Notes: generated by a model not told the origin, from the letters alone. A DNA stretch of 64,000 bases from Conchocele bisecta (GCA_029237695.1 JAQRGA010000065.1:62001-126000); one strand, 5' to 3'; positions 34,085 through 46,192 are shown, numbered from the stretch's first letter. Numbers and translations: made by a program.

Positions 34085-34285
34085 AGGTACATGCCCACTC
34101 AATAGGCACAACATGTTCTTTATAGGAATTAAATAAGTGTATATTGGTGTCACTATTCCACCAGTTTTAAAAATTAAGAATGCCCGCTATACAGATATAA
34201 TCATTTAGTAATAGTTATTTTACTGATAGTGACCTGCAGTGGTGTCAGGCTATTTTCATATGCAAATGAGGCATGCTATTTTCTT
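34085..34285 (+). repeat. Dispersed repeat R1
   Basis: Same order of blocks as 5855-6025, including TGCCCGCTATACAGATATAA and GTGTCAGGCTATTTTCATAT. Confidence 0.65.
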
Positions 34286-34389
34286 CAGAACCCACGTTTG
34301 TTCATCCGGGGTTACACTAGGAGTAGGTGACCAATAGGGGCGTCTACAATACATAAATACACTACTTACCAACTCGCCAAGGAGAAACA

Positions 34390-34560
34390 GTGAAAGTTAA
34401 CGGGTTTAACGTCCCAGCAACCACCGTTTTAAAGTCTCATCCGACAGACTAGTGGACTGGAAACAATATTAACGTATTTTTGATGCCTACGGCGAGGTTT
34501 GAACCCACAATCTCCAGATTGGAAGTCAGGTGTTCTAACCCCTAGGCTACAACCCATCCC
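34390..34560 (-). mobile_element. tRNA-derived SINE
   Basis: On the minus strand, box A lies in GTAGCCTAGGGGTTAGAACA (34531-34550) and box B in GTGGGTTCAAACCTC (about 34495-34510). The 3' part ends GTTGCTGGGACGTTAAACCC. It lies in intron 1 of FMO copy 2. Confidence 0.75.
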
Positions 34561-34879
34561 TCACTAGGGGAGAACTTCAGAACACCCCTTTGTTCAGCCA
34601 CCCCTAGTGCGACCGGGGTTACACTAGGGGTGGGTGACCAATAAGGGGTTATATAATACATAAATACAATACTTACCAACTCGCCAGGTGAAGTTCCACT
34701 GACCGCCAACCGTCTTCTGTTTCTCGTAGCAGACGACTTCGGGCACGTCCACACCTTCTGATTTAAGATGACTCCACTGACACAGAGACGAGATACCACA
34801 GGGTCCCGCCCCGATCACACAGACGCGTCGCTTAGTTGCCATGACAACCTGGAATGGTACGTTCGTTTAATTGTCTTAC

Positions 34880-35150
34880 TTTTTGTCAGTTTTCCCGTTA
34901 TTATGCCCCCTAAGCGATAGCAAGGGGACATATTGCGTTTCTCTTGAGGTTCAGTCTGTCCGCCCGTCCGTGTGTACATTTACTATAGGAATGAATGGCC
35001 TTTTTGTGGAATTTATCGGGGTATAAACTTGGAAAAGTCGCGGGAATACTGGACGAAGGCCGGAAGGCCTCGTCCAGTATTCCCGCGACTTTTCCAAGTT
35101 TATATCCCCGATAAATTCCACAAAAAGGCCATTCATTCCTTATAATTCCA
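34880..35150. repeat. (TCCG)n-type repeat joined to a ~150-bp near-perfect palindrome
   Basis: 34900-34975 has ATTATGCCCCCTAAGCGATA and TGTCCGCCCGTCCGTGTG. 34991-35142 pairs AATGAATGGCCTTTTTGTGG with CCACAAAAAGGCCATTCATT through to a GGCCGGAAGGCC centre, with only a few mismatches. Confidence 0.88.
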
Positions 35151-35339
35151 GCATTTGAAATAAATTCATCAAGAAAATGTGTTAATTTTCCGTTTTCTTA
35201 AGAATTATTTCAATAGCGTCTCACGGTTAGGGAAAGTAGTTCGGCGTGGGAGTTTACTGGGATATAAATTTTGGACAGAGACTTGCTACGGACCAATCAA
35301 ATGTTAGGGAATTGTGTAAATATTTTTGTGCTGGAATTA

Positions 35340-35770
35340 TGATGTATTATCTTCAATATTACAAGATTGCTTCAATACTTGGACACTTGAATCACCTGAT
35401 CATTTGTCACACACTCATGCCACCATTAACACAACCTTGACCTTTGTCAACTTCGAAATGTTGGTGAAACACTTAGCCATTTTGTTACTTAGAAAAGTTA
35501 GTAAGAGTTTCTTCAACATGTAATATCTTCAGTATTACTTGAAGGATTGCTTCAATACTTGGAAGCTTAAATCACCTGAACATTTTTCACACACTCGCGC
35601 CACCATTAACACGACCTTGACCTTTGTCACCTTTGGAATGTAGCTGCAACACTTAGAAGAGTTTCTCCAACATGTAATATCTTCAATATTACGTGAAGGA
35701 TTGTTTCGATACTTGGACAATTTAATCACCTGAACATTTGTCATACAATCTCTCCACCATTAAGGAAATA
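35340..35770 (+). repeat. Degenerate ~150-180-bp tandem array (TAATATCTTCAATATTAC)
   Basis: TATCTTCARTATTACNTGAA, GATTGCTTCAATACTTGGA and ATCACCTGAACATTTGTCA recur at about 35347, 35524 and 35677. The GACCTTTGTCAACTTYGAAATG part is of the mollusc 'gacctttg' type. Confidence 0.72.
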
Positions 35771-36547
35771 CTTGCAAGATAAGACTTGCAGGTAATACTT
35801 GCAAGAGTAATTGCAAGAGTTACCGTTTGAAATTAGGGGGTTGTCCTATTTTCGAGCTCTTCGAAATGCACTTTCCTATGTTTTACGGCATTTAAATTTA
35901 GCTGGTGGTAAACTGTGATCTATGTAAACTCCGTGGCTGAACGGGGGGGGGGGGGTAAACTCCGTGGCTGAACGGGGGGGGGGGTGCAACCCCGGAACCC
36001 CCACCCTCCAGATCCGCCCCTGTGCATATTCATGGTTTACACGCAGAATGTCTAGTTAGACCTATAAGACGCTGCTGATATGTAAACGCAGTGACACCGA
36101 TTAGACGCAATACAACTACAATAGTAGGCTAGTGCCTCGCCTGTCCCGTGTTATAAGCCTCGCCAGATATGTTTCCCATTCACTACACGGTATTAACCTA
36201 CGATTCTCTATTACAATGTCATGTAATGTCAGCATACAGATGTAAAGTATGGTGGAATAGGCAGTTTCAATGTTATTTTTTTTTTAGCTTTTCTTATTTT
36301 TCTCTTTTTTTCTCATTTCTTTTGATTATTTGCTGTTTCTATTAATGCTGTTCATATATCTTTATTTATATACATATATATATATTTCAATAGTTTTGTT
36401 CATATTTTGTTCTTATTTCATTGTTTTTATGTTTTTGTTATTTTGTTATTTTTTTTTTTCATTTTCTTTTGATTATTTGTCTTTTCCCTTTATTAATGCT
36501 TTTCATGTATCTCATACCCATGAATAGTCTAACGAAACCAGTGGAGT
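35771..36547. repeat. Non-coding: short tandem, poly-G fragment, half hairpin B, T-rich duplication
   Basis: 35761-35825 has TACTTGCAAGA repeats. 35930-36020 has two GTGGCTGAACGGGGGGGGG copies ending in AGATCCGCCCCTGTGC. 36123-36208 is a deleted hairpin B. 36290-36510 is T-rich with a duplicated TTTTGATTATTTG block. Confidence 0.6.
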
Positions 36548-36794
36548 TTAACCCTTTCAACCCTAAGGAACTGGAATGGACTGTGATATGCTAATGTTCC
36601 GACCAATCCAATGGTCACAAAATGATTTTCAGATTCGTCCATTTATGAAAAGGTGGTGTTTTTGTTCTAAGAAATATGAAAATTACTTGCAAAAAGTGCA
36701 GATCCTGATGAGAAGGCTCGCTACGAGCCGGCTCATCTGGATCTGCACTTTTTGCATAAACCGCTATAGCGGGATTTCGGGTTCAAAGGGTTAA
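36548..36794. repeat. TTAACCCTTTCAACC MITE (247 bp)
   Basis: Complementary ends TTAACCCTTTCAACCC / GGGTTCAAAGGGTTAA with an internal GTGCAGATCCTGATGAG / CTCATCTGGATCTGCAC hairpin. It is a sister of 33870-34084. Confidence 0.82.
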
Positions 36795-37583
36795 AGTTTA
36801 CGTTAGTAAGTATTAAATAAGTCATGAAACCTGTAACTTAGAGTTATTACTTTCTTTATATATATATATTTCCATATTTTTGGTCCTATTTTGTTCTTAT
36901 TTGTTTTCATTCTTTCTAAAATAAAATGCAATTGACTTGAAATAAGAACGAATTTTCTAGCTGTGTCACGTGACGATAATTTATAATCACTTACCTGTGT
37001 ATAACAAACCTTTTCCGATTTATGTGGTCCGATGACGAGTAAATTGTAAATGTGATGAATGTACACTTTTATTAAGTGTACTAACCCATATTATATATTA
37101 ACCTAAATACAGTTGCGACCAGTGTAGGTCCAGATCAGGTTGCGTATTCACGCAGCCTGATATGGACCTACACAAATCGTTGTACGTAATAGGTAGGTCA
37201 TAATCGATGCTTTTCCGGCCTTACAAAAGTGTATATATTTAATAGTAGTATTAAACTCTGCAAAGCATCAATTGGATCAATTTTGTCATGATCGGTAACA
37301 TCGTAGCTACGGTCAGTAATTTATCTAGTGTTTAACAACCGTATCGGTCCATAACCGTGAACGAGTTTGTAAACACGCCCGCTATAAACCCAATACTTGG
37401 CTCTGATAATGAATTTAGAGTTTTCTTCTTTAACAAAAAACAACAACTCGCGAACCATTGAGATTTGTATTTTCGTAAAGTACATGTATTTACAATATAC
37501 ACGTAGATGGCTTCCGAACACGGAATTGAAAACTAAATAGTTTAACGGGATTCAAAACTATACTGTTCAATGCTATACCAATA
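36795..37583. other. AT-rich non-coding stretch
   Basis: 37100-37165 is a short CAGTGTAGGTCCAGATCAGG / CCTGATATGGACCTACAC hairpin. Nothing else is recognised. Confidence 0.5.
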
Positions 37584-37799
37584 TACAGTTAAACTTCTCT
37601 AAACCGGACACCCTGTGAGGTCCCCAGGGTGTCCGGCTTAGAGAGGTTCCACTGTAAATCAGGCATATGACCATTCTGAGACATATTTGTGTGCTTAGCG
37701 ATCATGAAAATGCGTTATAGTCTGAAATAATTGACCAAGAAATCAAAAATAAGATCACAGATGTGTTATTGGTGTCCGGTTTAGAGAGGTTGCACCGTA
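37584..37799 (-). repeat. CAGTGGAACCTCTCTAAACC MITE, full copy
   Basis: Reverse-orientation sister of 30415-30634. The outer ends and the internal ACCCTGTGAGGTCCCCAGGG hairpin are both present. Confidence 0.82.
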
Positions 37800-38111
37800 C
37801 TTGGCTCTGATGGTGACTTGAGTTTTCTTCTTTAGAAAAAAATTCGTGAACCAGAGATGTTTGTATTTTCGTAAGGTATTTAAAATATATATGGCTTCTG
37901 TCAACGGTATTGAAACAAGTGTAACTGGGTTCAAAAATATATACTGTTCATGCTATACCAATATAGTAGATTCGTATTTGATATATTTAAAAAGGAAACT
38001 ATTTCAAAATATTTTCACAATCAGTGGGGTTATCTCTATTGACATTCCCTGCTTAATTGCCATTGGTTAATGAATTAGGTCATATAAAGATATACGTTAC
38101 TTCAATGATAA

Positions 38112-38300
38112 TTACTTCAGAAGGGTGCTGTGATATATGAATATAAAATATGTGAACGTTGTCTTGTTACTGTATACTATATGGTACATTGAGTTGCCAT
38201 CTCCACCATCGTTGTATGCACAAGCCATCGTACAGTTCACCACTTCCAGCGTTTGACATACAGCAACTAATATGACCGTAAACCTAATAAAACTGTGCAA
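38112..38300 (-). CDS. Possible first exon of a small secreted protein (hypothetical)
   Basis: A 62-codon frame starts with a plausible signal peptide: a hydrophobic FTVILVAV stretch at residues 7-14, with possible cleavage after VVNC (residues 20-23). It is followed by a short polar segment with YSNKTTFTYF. An inverted, diverged copy at 38730-38936 keeps the same frame at VxQTxExV and YSN(K/E)TxFTY, which is weak evidence for past coding selection. No clear splice donor follows and no further exon was found, so the call is tentative. It could be a non-coding inverted duplication. Confidence 0.25.
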   Translation of the reverse strand: MHSFIRFTVILVAVCQTLEVVNCTMACAYNDGGDGNSMYHIVYSNKTTFTYFIFIYHSTLLK

Positions 38301-38729
38301 TGCACCATAGACCGATATGACAACAGTGTGCTATAAAGATTATGCCTACAACCTATACAAAAGACGAGATATCTGATAATTTATACCATCATTCTCAAAA
38401 TAATTTCGACGTGTACACGTTACCCATAGGTAAAGCCATATTTACTCGCATAGTAGGCGAGTAGACACCAGTAACAATGTACTCAGGGAACTGCTTATAT
38501 GTCACTGTATTTGCTTATTAACAACATAATACAGTTGTGGGTGTATATGGTATGTGTTGTGTGGTCGGCCATAAAGTGACACACTGTGCGAATTTCTGTG
38601 CATGTGGCTATTCACAATGGTGATTCGCGTTGTTGTTGAACAAACCTGTCCAGAAAACTGACATATTTTATATTTTGGTGTAATATGATTGATAGATTTT
38701 TCTCCATATGATTAGCTACACTATATCAT

Positions 38730-38936
38730 ATGTTCTACTTCGCATTTGGCGTTGTTTATCAAACGGCAGAAGAGGTGAAACTGGCTGATGGCTGGAACAC
38801 ACAAACTGGCCGTCTTGGCCAGTCCATGTGCCGTATAGGATACAGTAACGAGACAGTGTTCACATATATGTTATACATATATTCCATCACAATAACGAAG
38901 CAATTATCTCTGAATCCAACGATGCTCAGGTATTGA
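38730..38936 (+). pseudogene. Diverged inverted copy of the 38112-38300 exon-like segment
   Basis: Nucleotide blocks ATACAGTAACGAGACAGTGT and TGTTTATCAAACGGCAGAAG match the minus-strand locus 430 bp away. The frame keeps VYQTAEEV and YSNETVFTY but lacks the hydrophobic leader and the cysteine. Likely a relic if it ever coded. Confidence 0.25.
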
Positions 38937-41440
38937 ACGGGTCCTTAATACAGGTTATATCAAAGAGCTGCAATAATGTAACATTTCAAATACTCCAGTA
39001 TTTTCATCTATGGACGGTATGGGAGAATTACTTTTTCTAAGCTAGTAGACATATGACTAGCTGTGCATTTATTAAATAAAACATTGTCTGATAACCAAGT
39101 GTTGCATGAAGCAATGACACTGACGGTATACACAACGGCCGATCTTGAAACGAAAACATGTTTTGTTAACATTCCATTGGTCGCTTAATAGGGTAGTAAA
39201 AATAAAGGTTGACCCACCACTAATTGCTTACCAAGGTTTTATTTCAGATTATGCTTCAGCATGGTCTGGTGAGTGTGTTAACCAAAATACACCCGAATGC
39301 ACATTGGGGAAAGCACATAATTTGCATAAATTCAAGATGGCCGCCAGAAACACCCCTAACAATTCTTAAACACACAATATTATGAAAACTAGTTATAATG
39401 TACTATGTACATGTATTAACTACAGATAGTAATAAGTATATCAGGAGTTTAAAAATCATCATAGAAAGTAATTATAACGTCACTGTGATGTTATCATGAC
39501 GTCAGTGTGACGTCATTGTGACAAAAACATTGGAAATGTCTGTATTTGTCATGTTATTTGTGCCAAATGTTCAGGATAACCTTCATGGAATTGAATGCAT
39601 CAGATTAGTGACCAATTACGTATGATTGTATTGTACATATTATCATATGACATATGCACATAGTGCACATATACTAATCAGTTTCAAATCAACTGATCTG
39701 GATTATGCTAAAAATGTCATTCGACCTGTCATGGGCGTATCAAGTCACATATATCATGACGTCACAATATGTATTATTTTTAGCTCGCCTGCACGAAATG
39801 CAGAAGAGCTTATGGCATAAGCCCGACGTGGTCGGCGTCGTCGTCGGCGCCCACAAACTTAACGTTGGGGTAAGTGAATTTATCTGATGATACTCTATCG
39901 TGCTATAGAAAATCCATGACCCACCATCCATGAGCATTTCAATATAGAACAGTCTCCCATGCAACGGCAGTGAATCAATTACAGCAGGTAGGGGCAGGGG
40001 CAATATGGTCGATGTCATTATTGGAGTCGGTTCAGACCCATTCGGTCGGGGCTCCAGGCCCATTCGGTCGGGGGCTGTGCGTTATCATTCCAAGCTTGGA
40101 TCTGATGATATACCCGAAAGAGAATGATATGATGCATATCCTGACGTTAATGGTAAACTCTTCGGATGGACAAAATTACCACGATTAAACTTTTGTATAA
40201 ATTTACGCAGCCTCAGATCATTGAGATTGTGTACACTATTCGCACTATAACGTCACCTGACTTTACCGATTTACGCCAGTGTAGTCACGGAGCGTCAACA
40301 AGCCCGCGGCACCTTCCATGATACCAATAATATTCTTGCTCAATCCACGACTGCATCTATTGCAAAACAAAATCAAAATGGCATTCAAAATGGCTAATAC
40401 ATGTTTCCGTATACTTTTATATCTACTATGATTTTAACATATTATGTACCATATACGGACATATGATGATGCATAAAATAACTTTAATACTTATTTAGAT
40501 ATATAATTTATGATTATCCAAGATGGCCGCCAAATGCAATTAGTTTGTATTGTCATGGCTTTTAAATCAAATGCAGTGAATGATGCTTAATGTACAGCAA
40601 AGTCACTAACCCAATGCATAATGCTTTATCATTGTGCAATCTGAAATGGATGCCACTTAGCTGATAGTGGTCAACTGTTGACAATTCCTTGATAAAGGCC
40701 TTCTATATATTAGACCGAAACGTTGGAACAGTGGGCTGTAGTTGATTAAGCATCGTTGAAATACAATTACTGGGGTCATACCAGTCCAGTTATCCGGACA
40801 ATCAATTTATCGGACAAATGAAAATACCTGTTAATTAAGCGCATACGTTTGATCCGAAGTTGCAACGAATACATCTAAGTCACACACTGTCAGGTGCTTG
40901 CTGTTTTCATGCCAGTGTAAAGAATATATCGCCAAGGTAATCATATTAGTAAAATTTGCTGAAAACATTCCCCAACTCTGTCCACAAGTTGTTTACAACG
41001 TCAAAAGTTGCGCGGGGGCTCAATCGAGCGCGCCCATTACGTCATTGCAGAGTTGTTCTATAAATACAATAACTTCTATAAATACGGTGTTTTCCAAGAA
41101 GCAAAGGGTGATTGCTTTTTCTGCAGAACTACAGAATGCTGTTTACTCTGGTTTACAGGCGATACAATTATGATTTCAATACAATAATAGAAGTTATAAG
41201 ACGAGTATACGTTGCTGTGGATAATTGATTGTCGATGCTAATTTTGGGGCAATCTTACGGCTAATAATCTGACCAAATTTTAAGTGAGAAAGATGGCACA
41301 GTTTGCTAAATAGCTTACATGCATTGAGAAAGCAAGAACCGAGGATTGTACTGTGGAAATATTATGCCCGTAGCTGCTATTTTAACCCATTTCAGCCTAA
41401 GGATACTATGATTTTTGTTGAAAAAATCTCATTATTTTGT
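38937..41440. other. Non-coding stretch with scattered repeat fragments
   Basis: CAAGATGGCCGCC boxes at about 39337 and 40523. 39780-39870 resembles the start of the 55265 array (GAGCTTATGGCATAAGCC..., CTTAACGTTGGGG). 40025-40075 has a doubled CCATTCGGTCGGGG. No reading frame with support. Confidence 0.5.
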
Positions 41441-41449
41441 TCATTCATA

Positions 41450-41535
41450 GATAAAGGTATATGTTGTTACCACTCATTTGAACCGTCTCATCGAGACGGT
41501 TCAAATGAGTGGTTACAACATATGCTTTCGAAAGG
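41450..41535. repeat. Hairpin C (CCGTCTCATCGAGACGG)
   Basis: TATGTTGTTACCACTCATTT and AAATGAGTGGTTACAACATA are complementary. Confidence 0.88.
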
Positions 41536-41739
41536 AATTAAATAAAATAGGGATTTTTTTCTCTCAAAAGGTTCATACTACTAAAAGCGTATCCCGTCTG
41601 TAATGGGTTAAGAAAATATAGTTAAAAATCCCCAAAGATAGGCAATGTCTTCATTGAAATAAATGTAACATGGATTCATGTGTCAGTGTGTTGGAGATGT
41701 TATTTTATAATTATACTATTTGACATACATGTACCTGTC

Positions 41740-41862
41740 CAATAAGTAATAGTTATAGTTCACATATTGACATTTTAATAAATTTATTTTGTAGCGAGAG
41801 CCAGCGAGCGAGAAATTAGTTTATTAAAATTCAATATGTGAACTATAACTTACTTATTGTTT
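41740..41862. repeat. ~120-bp palindrome (AATAGTTATAGTTCACATAT)
   Basis: CAATAAGTAATAGTTATAGT / ACTATAACTTACTTATTG and TTTTAATAAATTTATT / AATTAGTTTATTAAAA pair. The centre is GCGAGAGCCAGCGAGCGAG. It is related to the 17590-17725 palindrome. Confidence 0.82.
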
Positions 41863-42112
41863 GCCACGCCCCATCACGTGCACATGTTACGTTTGTACGG
41901 AGCGCCGTCCCTTTTCGCTTTTAACATGCTTCACGTCAAAGGAAATTGCGTCAACAAGTTTGAATAAATATAGCGTTGTACGCATTGCAATGTTTAATGA
42001 TTAATTTAATAAATATTGGCGAAAGAGTCGCAATATGCCATTACTTGAGACGAAATTCTGTGCTTTCATTGGTCCAGAAACTAGGGCAAACATTATGTTG
42101 TCTTTTCCCTAC

Positions 42113-42362
42113 AAGGTTAGCTGGCCCAGTAGCCTATTTCACCGACATTGCAAAGTATACTTTTCTAGCAAAGTTCTAACCCTTATCCTAAAATTTTAAA
42201 TTTCTCCCTCAAAGTATACTTTGCTAGATAAGTATACTTTGCAATGTTTGGTGAAATAGGCTACTGCTCAGAAACATTTGAAATTCCTTAGCGATATGTT
42301 TACGCCTTTCATATGATAAGTTTGAGCTCTGAATTTTCTTCACGACTATCACTGCGTGAGGG
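42113..42362. repeat. Hairpin D plus flank that is repeated at 43485-43655
   Basis: CAGTAGCCTATTTCACCGAC / TTGGTGAAATAGGCTACTG ends enclose AAAGTATACTTTTCTAGCAA and its complement. 42185-42362 recurs with few changes at 43485-43655, including CCTTAGCGATATGTTTACGC and CACGACTATCACTGCGTG. Confidence 0.8.
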
Positions 42363-42945
42363 CAGAAATGTAAGGGGTCAATTTTATCGTTCAAACCTCT
42401 GACACTTGACACCGATAGTCTGTTTATCATGTCACCCCGGAGGTCATATTTGCCAAAGGTAATCAGATTACGGGTGGCCGTATGAACTTTGACGGATAGC
42501 CGTATGTATACACGTGATTGTGTGGGACTTTCTGTCTTATAGCTTGTGCGCGTTACAGATATTAGTTTTGAAACAAAACACGATGTTTTCCGTAAATGAT
42601 GTCGAACTTCGGCGAAAATGTCAGTACACGTGCGGATTTGAATTCATGTTAGCTCTCGGTGTCATTTTCAAAAGGTACAGCAACATTTGACATCAATTCA
42701 GCAGAATGTGTAACTTTGTGGTGAGGTGGAATATCTAATAAACTACACACTGTACATAACCTGATACTAGAAACACGAATATTAGAGTTTCTGGTATCTG
42801 GTTTGTATACAATGTATGAGGTGACCCATACACGAGGATTACTTGCAAATTCGACAATCGCATCGCGAAAATCGAGAAAAACAATCAGGCGAGATATTGA
42901 TGAACGTAATTATCAGCCACAGCTAGTACATGTATATATATCCAA
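42363..42945. other. Non-coding stretch
   Basis: A diverged ATGTCGAACTTCGGCGAAAA block near 42600 resembles the 6845 palindrome. Otherwise nothing. Confidence 0.4.
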
Positions 42946-43400
42946 GGTGTATGATCACGTGATACTAACAACAAAAACAAGTACTGAAAATTCCACAATC
43001 CATCCGATTCAAAGTACGTATTCTTTTATATTGTCTTTATTACGTAACGGATTTTGAAGAAATATGGCGCACCAAACGAGCCTTGTTAAGCTGCATTTGG
43101 CGGTCTCTGTATTTTCGCCCAAACATCTGTCGTTTTTTTGCGAATAATCGATTTCCGTGTCTACCGACACGGAAGTCGATTCTTCGAAAAAACGACATAA
43201 GTCTGTGCCGAACTCCATGAACCACCAAATGCAGCTCTTGAAGACGAGTTTGCTGCGCCATATTTCATCAAAATCCGTTGCATATTAAGGACAATATCAA
43301 ATAATACTTACTTTGGAGTGGGCGACGTTGTTGTTGTTGTTGTAACCACGTGGTTACAACAACACCAACAACGTCGCCCACTCAAAGTATGCAGAATTAT
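42946..43400. repeat. Hairpin-E MITE, third copy, with an extra start of a fourth
   Basis: AAGGTGTATGATCACGTGAT ... GTTGTTGTTGTAACCACGTG. Directly after it the left end restarts (GTGGTTACAACAACACCAAC to 43388) and is cut off. Confidence 0.82.
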
Positions 43401-43655
43401 TATACTGAATTTATTACATTATCACAGCCAAAATGGCTGTGCTAATGTAATAAATTCAGTATAATATAAATTAATAAATTTATCCTAAAATTTAAAATTT
43501 CTCCCTCAAAGTATACTTTGCTAGATAAGTATACTTTGCAATGTTTGGTGAAATAGGCTACTGATCAGAAACGTTTGGAATTCCTTAGCGATATGTTTAC
43601 GCCTTTCTTATCATAAGTTTGAGCCCTGAATTGTCTTCACGACTATCACTGCGTG
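43397..43655. repeat. Hairpin ATTATACTGAATTTATTACA plus direct copy of 42185-42362
   Basis: 43397-43465 is a palindrome with centre CACAGCCAAAATGGCTGTG. 43485-43655 repeats 42185-42362. Confidence 0.78.
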
Positions 43656-43794
43656 CACCTTGTATATCCTAACTAGAACGGAATACCACTGAACCGGTTG
43701 ACACAAGTTCCTCTGTATATTGTGTTTTATGAAGCGGCTGTCTCTGACATGTCGGCATATCAGAATTATCGAATTACTTAAACATGATAAAGGT

Positions 43795-44535
43795 AAACTA
43801 GCCTGATACCACCGCGAGTCACTATCAGTAAAATACATATTACTAAATGATTATATCTGTATAGCGGGCACACATATTTTTTAGAACTGGTTTCATTCAT
43901 TCATTCGGCTTATATTTAAGTGTGGGAATTGACTCGAACACCTTCCATACCCTGTTTTTAGAACTGGTGGAATAGTGACGCAATTATACACTTATTTAAT
44001 TTCTATAAAGAACATTCTGTGCCGACTGAGTGGGCCTTTAAATTATAAAAAAAGGTTCATGCCCACTCTGTAGACACAAACTGTTCTTTATATCGGAGAC
44101 ATCATGTGAGACATTTTCTGGCAAAATAAACATTCATTCACCATTACCCCACGTGTTGATTGGCATTTTACATTTTACATCAGACGTAAATGTCTACATT
44201 GATATCAGGGACGATAACCGTGTTTCGTTAAAAGAATAACGAACATTACTATTCACTCTCTGTATTTATTTTTTGATGTGCAATAACTATACTTTATACA
44301 CTATCGAAACTATTATGTATTAGGTGACGCATTTAATTAATATAAATAATAAAAAAAAATAGCATGTCTCATTTGCATATGAAAATAGCCTGATACCACC
44401 GCGTGTCACAATGCATATTACTAAATGAGTATACCTGCATAGCGGGCACTCGTAATTTTTAGAGTGGCACAGTTATACACTTATTTAATTCCCATAAAGA
44501 ACATTGTGTGCCTACTGAGTGGACATATACCTTTA
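43795..44535 (-). repeat. Two copies of dispersed repeat R1 in reverse
   Basis: 44345-44535 is a full reverse copy (TTTGCATATGAAAATAGCCT ... TGTGCCTACTGAGTGG). 43795-44070 is a copy split by a TATATTTAAGTGTGGGAATT fragment. Confidence 0.65.
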
Positions 44536-44844
44536 ACGTGATCAGTGTAGATAATGATCAAACTGCGCGGATGTTTCTACGCTGGTGGCAAGTATTATGT
44601 TCAGTGGAATATCTCTAAACCTGATACCCTGGGAGGCCCCTTGTCGGTAGCTGTCACTCCTCAGTTTGGGTGCGTCTGACCTCAAGTAGTAATATGAGCC
44701 CGGCGATTATTGCGGCACAATGGAAGATCAAACTTGCTGAAATACCACCTAGTAATAGTACAACTTGCATGTAGCCAGGTTTAATTTGTGATATAGTGAG
44801 TTGTGCAATGCTGTATGTGATTGTGACTGGAGAAATAGAGCTCG

Positions 44845-44893
44845 CCCCCCCCCCCCCCCCCCCCCCCCCCCCTGCCCCCCCCCCCCCCCCCCC

Positions 44894-44947
<54 letters not shown>

Positions 44948-44970
44948 CCCCCCCCCCCCCCCCCCCCCCC
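44845..44970. repeat. ~126-nt poly-C tract
   Basis: C run broken only at 44873-44874 (TG), 44894 (A) and 44945 (T). The proline-rich frames over it are artefacts. Confidence 0.95.
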
Positions 44971-45223
44971 TATCAGGTCACGATTTAGTCAATGCAACAC
45001 CTGTAATGCTTCAAATTTATAGTTTTGATTCTTGTCTGGCTTCAGGATCGCGCTAGATTATCAGAAGTTTGAATGTCCGCAAATCACATAAGCCCCATTT
45101 CACCAGTCACAGCCACATATTAACCCAATTGGTTGTCAAAGGCTTGTCAAAGGCTGAGTATGCATGTATTTTTCACGGTACCGTTGTTTTAAAATGCGCT
45201 GCCAATAAAGGTTTGATGTAGAG

Positions 45224-45483
45224 ACTAGTAGGTTAGTGCCGTGAATGGGAAAATATATATGGCAAGGCTTAGGAAACGGGATGGGCGAGGCTCTGCCGAG
45301 CACATCCCGTTTACATGCCGCGCCAGGTATTTTTTCCCATTCACGGCACTAACCTACTATTCTATTTATCCCGTCAACACATACAAATGGCTGTAAAATG
45401 CAAAAATAGTATTGACTGGATATCAAAAATGTTTCACGGCACCGTGTTTCAAGGCACATACGCACTGTGTTGACGGGATAAAA
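45224..45483. repeat. Composite hairpin B+A
   Basis: Hairpin B (45224-45363; GTAGGTTAGTGCCGTGAATG and complement, centre GAGGCTCTGCCGAGC) is joined through CTATTCTA to hairpin A (45365-45483; TTTATCCCGTCAACAC and GTGTTGACGGGATAAA). Confidence 0.9.
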
Positions 45484-45839
45484 TTTAACCTAGCTCGTTC
45501 ATTCTCTTTTCGCACTATGCCGGTATGTCAGACCGTTGAAAGGGCTAATGTTTTACACATGGCTTTAAAATGCAATACAAATAACCCCAGCCACCGCACA
45601 TATTCATACGCAGTGATTAGGTCGTATTGAATGGATATACAAAATGTTGAAGGGATAAATTGTGATACTTCAACAGCAACGGTGGTTCATATAATGATAT
45701 GACGAGACGCTAAAATGTGATCAAGCACATGGAACGGACCAGAAAGTCGTTGTTGCGGTTACTGATAAGCATATTATTAAGCAGTTACCTACTCAAATTA
45801 AGTCTGATTATCATACCGGAGCGAGCTTATGGTATACTA
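45484..45839. repeat. Fragments of the hairpin-A family and R3
   Basis: 45480-45555 is the reverse of 33040-33115. 45560-45655 carries CACCGCACATATTCATACGC and TGATTAGGTCGTATTG as in the long form of hairpin A at 57480-57646. Confidence 0.55.
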
Positions 45840-46192
45840 TTAATCATAATGGAAAGTCCGTGTGACCTTACAAGTTGAACTACAAACGTCGGGCAATTGT
45901 ACAGTCAGAAAATCAACCGTTTGACGTTTGCGAACTGTGTAGCGCCAGATCTCGAGCACTGTACATGCTATAAGAGCTCTATGTTGGGCAAATACACAAT
46001 AAGAAGACAACCGTTTGCGAACTGCGTAGCTCCAAATCTCGACCCACACTGTTCGCTTTTTCCAGTACCTTACATAAGAGCGCTACACACGTTGGTCAAA
46101 TACACAGTAAGAAGACAACGGCCGTTTGACGAACTTGTGTGCACGGTGTAGCGCCCACACGACTCGCTGTTCTGTCAGTGAGACACCAATAC

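Larger units (their letters stand above)
30955..34842 (-). pseudogene. Tmm-like flavin monooxygenase, copy 2: three exons with two single-base frameshifts
   Basis: Minus-strand exons 34842-34677 (166 nt), 32889-32726 (164 nt) and 32011-30955 (1057 nt), with stop TAA, have AG acceptors and GT donors at positions matching copies 3 and 4. Exon 1 holds the FAD Rossmann motif GAGPCG and VGGQW. Exon 2 holds DENGEPVHSSVYRHM. Exon 3 holds FPGRILHAHNF (FxGxxxHxxxF), GARFSAED and LTTGY. Two lesions break the frame: one base is missing in exon 2 after DYTF (TTCATC where the paralogues have TTCGATC), and exon 3 shifts by one near 31455 after DDDLRF. The rest is well conserved with conservative changes, no further stops and a complete C-terminus. 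It is therefore either a young pseudogene or a real gene with two assembly errors. It is more diverged from copies 3 and 4 than they are from each other. Confidence 0.85.

Noticed and set aside
44796..45056. Proline-rich frames over the C tract (also glycine/proline frames at 9550-9977, 17689-18032, 19033-19435, 27453-28065)
   Set aside because: Products of homopolymer runs open in all frames; no other coding support.
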